A stretch of 64,000 bases of DNA from Planctomycetota bacterium (GTDB taxonomy: Bacteria > Planctomycetota > UBA1135 > GCA-002686595): assembly GCA_020638835.1 (NCBI GenBank), contig JACKHV010000001.1:930001-994000 (forward strand). Direction: 5' to 3'. Both the position numbers and the translations under genes were made by a program. The notes beneath the pieces were generated by a model that made no database searches, was not told the origin of the DNA, and saw nothing but the letters and a program-made list of their open reading frames with translations. Below, piece by piece: positions 62,607 through 64,000 of this stretch (position 1 is its first letter; every line of letters starts with the position of its first letter).

Positions 62607-64000
62607 TGAAGACCACGAGACGACTCGTGTTGGCCCTCTGCTGCCTGGCGTGGATCGCCGGGCTGGGCCTCGCGCTGCCGAGCGCCGCGCAAGCGGACGG
62701 ACCGAAGGTTACGGCGCAGCTCTCCAGCGGCCTCGTGCGGCTGGGTACCGGCGTGCGCGTCAACCTGCACGCGCAAGACGTCGAAGACGCGCGCGTCGTC
62801 GACATCCCGGAAGTGCCGGGCTTGAAGCTCGCCGGCATCTCGCGCCCGAGCCACGAACGCCGCGAGTCGTGGATCAACGGGCGCCGGACCGTCTCGACCA
62901 GCATCCGCTGGGTAGTCGTCTACGACCCGATCGAAGAGGGCGACTACGTGATCCCGCCGATCGAGCTCGAGGTCGACGGAGAGCGCGTCAAGACGCGCGA
63001 GCTGAGCCTCACGGTGAAGCGCGACCTGCAGGGCGAAGAACTCGGGTACATGGAGTGGATCGACCTGCCGGATCGCATCTACGAGGGCGAATCCTTCCGG
63101 CTGCGCCTGCGCTTCGGCTGGGACGTGCGCACCAGCGTGAACCACGCGAATCTGATGCTGCCGTGGTGGGACGAGCTGCCGAACGCGATCGAGGCGCCCG
63201 ACCCGGCCGACAAGCTGGCCAATCCGGTCGAGGTCTACCTGAACAACCGCCAGCGCGTGCGCGTGCAGGACCTCGGCGAACAGAAGGTCGGGGACAAGTC
63301 GATGCGGCTGCTCGAGCTCGACCGACGCTACATCGCGACGCGTTCGGGCGCGATCGAGCTGCCGCAGAGCTTTCTCGAGTTCGGCATGGTCGAGCAGCGC
63401 ATGTTCTCCGAGCGCAAGAACACGAACTACGTGGGCTTGCCGGAGACGTCGATCGAGGTGCGCGCGCTGCCGACCGACGGCCAGCCCTTCGACTTCTCGG
63501 GCGGCGTCGGGCGCTTCTTCGTCGGGCAGTCGGTCGACCGCCGCTCGGTGGACGTCGGCGAGTCGATCAAGTTCGGCGTCGAGTGGTCCGGACCCGCCAA
63601 CCTCGAGTTCTTCACCGCGCCGGATCCCGCGCGGCTCGAGGCCTTCGACGGCTTCCGCGTCTACGGGCGCACCGACGAGTTCCTCGGCGACCGTCGTCGC
63701 GTCGTCTACGACCTCGCCCCGGTGCGCTCCGACATCGAGGAGATCCCGCCGCTTCCGCTGTGGGTCTTCGACACGCAGACCGAGCAGTACACCTCCGTCG
63801 ACACCGAGCCGATCGCGATCCGCGTGCGCGCGCTGCCCGGCGCCGTCGGGCTCAGCGGCGAGACGTCGACCGGTCCGGTGCTCGACATCGGCGACGTGCA
63901 GACCGAGCCCGAGGGTCCGGACGGGCCCGCGGGACCGTCGGACACGACGTTGATCGCCGTGCCGGCGCTGATGCTGGGCGGGTGGTTCGCGCTGCGCACC
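62606..64000 (+). CDS. batD: aerotolerance protein BatD (3' truncated by window)
   Basis: The visible 465 residues have a signal peptide (hydrophobic core, then LPSAAQA). Typical BatD beta domains follow: KVTAQLSSGLVRLGTGVRVNL, then a second with YEGESFRLRLRFGWDV and a third with VDVGESIKFGVEWSG. A membrane segment appears to begin at the window edge (LIAVPALMLGGWFAL). BatD is the large periplasmic partner of BatA and BatB. The ATG at 62606 shares TGATG with the upstream stop. The end lies beyond base 64000. Confidence 0.9.
   Translation, partial: MKTTRRLVLALCCLAWIAGLGLALPSAAQADGPKVTAQLSSGLVRLGTGVRVNLHAQDVEDARVVDIPEVPGLKLAGISRPSHERRESWINGRRTVSTSIRWVVVYDPIEEGDYVIPPIELEVDGERVKTRELSLTVKRDLQGEELGYMEWIDLPDRIYEGESFRLRLRFGWDVRTSVNHANLMLPWWDELPNAIEAPDPADKLANPVEVYLNNRQRVRVQDLGEQKVGDKSMRLLELDRRYIATRSGAIELPQSFLEFGMVEQRMFSERKNTNYVGLPETSIEVRALPTDGQPFDFSGGVGRFFVGQSVDRRSVDVGESIKFGVEWSGPANLEFFTAPDPARLEAFDGFRVYGRTDEFLGDRRRVVYDLAPVRSDIEEIPPLPLWVFDTQTEQYTSVDTEPIAIRVRALPGAVGLSGETSTGPVLDIGDVQTEPEGPDGPAGPSDTTLIAVPALMLGGWFALRT

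Overview
The window is very GC-rich, densely packed DNA from what looks like a planctomycete. The signs are a secreted C-terminal module carried by three unrelated proteins (33322-33768, 50432-50875, 52589-53032), a heme-binding propeller protein fused to a DUF1080 domain (6703-10083), an ECF sigma factor fused to a membrane segment and repeat domains (25928-28567), and many secreted HEAT and carboxypeptidase-regulatory-like proteins. The three modules resemble ones I associate with planctomycetes of the Saltatorellus/Engelhardtia kind. That placement is inference from protein style; I saw no rRNA or tRNA gene.

Layout. 1-523: the tail of an unknown gene and a MauE-like membrane protein. 528-4663 (minus): two tandem B12-type radical SAM proteins, translationally coupled. 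4765-6681: a repeat-containing lipoprotein. 6703-11896: a propeller/cytochrome/DUF1080 protein and a divergent retinol-saturase-like flavoprotein. 12499-12975: a cytochrome b562-like protein. 13003-23127 (minus): the most striking locus, a run of six genes in which four tightly coupled genes encode an inner-membrane Fe-S/FAD/heme-b oxidoreductase, a membrane-anchored 26-CxxCH cytochrome, an outer-membrane beta-barrel and a 25-CxxCH lipoprotein. Read together they look like a complete electron conduit from NAD(P)H across both membranes. Two zinc-ribbon membrane proteins follow.

23353-24819 (minus): a small ArsR/SRPBCC/DUF4287 operon. 24855-25609 (minus): two small coupled genes of unknown role behind two palindromes. 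25928-28567: a sigma-factor fusion interrupted by an in-frame TAG. 28622-32042: an orphan ParD-like antitoxin, YdeI- and GFA-family proteins, a PrcB-like protein and a zinc-dependent phospholipase C-like protein. 32446-33771: a secreted PPC-domain protein flanked by two copies of a G-rich repeat. 33962-41281: a run of GH113-like lipoprotein, RecG, TerC and a sulfatase-like lipoprotein. 41439-50344: secreted HEAT proteins, a lytic transglycosylase, a MauG-type di-heme peroxidase and a carboxypeptidase-regulatory-like protein. 50429-54331 (minus): two paralogous secreted repeat proteins with the shared six-cysteine module. 54599-56272: an unrecognised protein. 56473-64000: an aerotolerance (Bat) operon, MoxR, DUF58, a DUF4381/BatD-like protein, BatA, BatB, BatC-like and BatD, the last running off the window.

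Adjacent genes in operons very often share ATGA, GTGA or TGATG junctions, which fixes several start codons. Convergent gene pairs at 6681/6703, 45607/45657 and 50344/50429 are separated by GC-rich hairpins without U-tracts.
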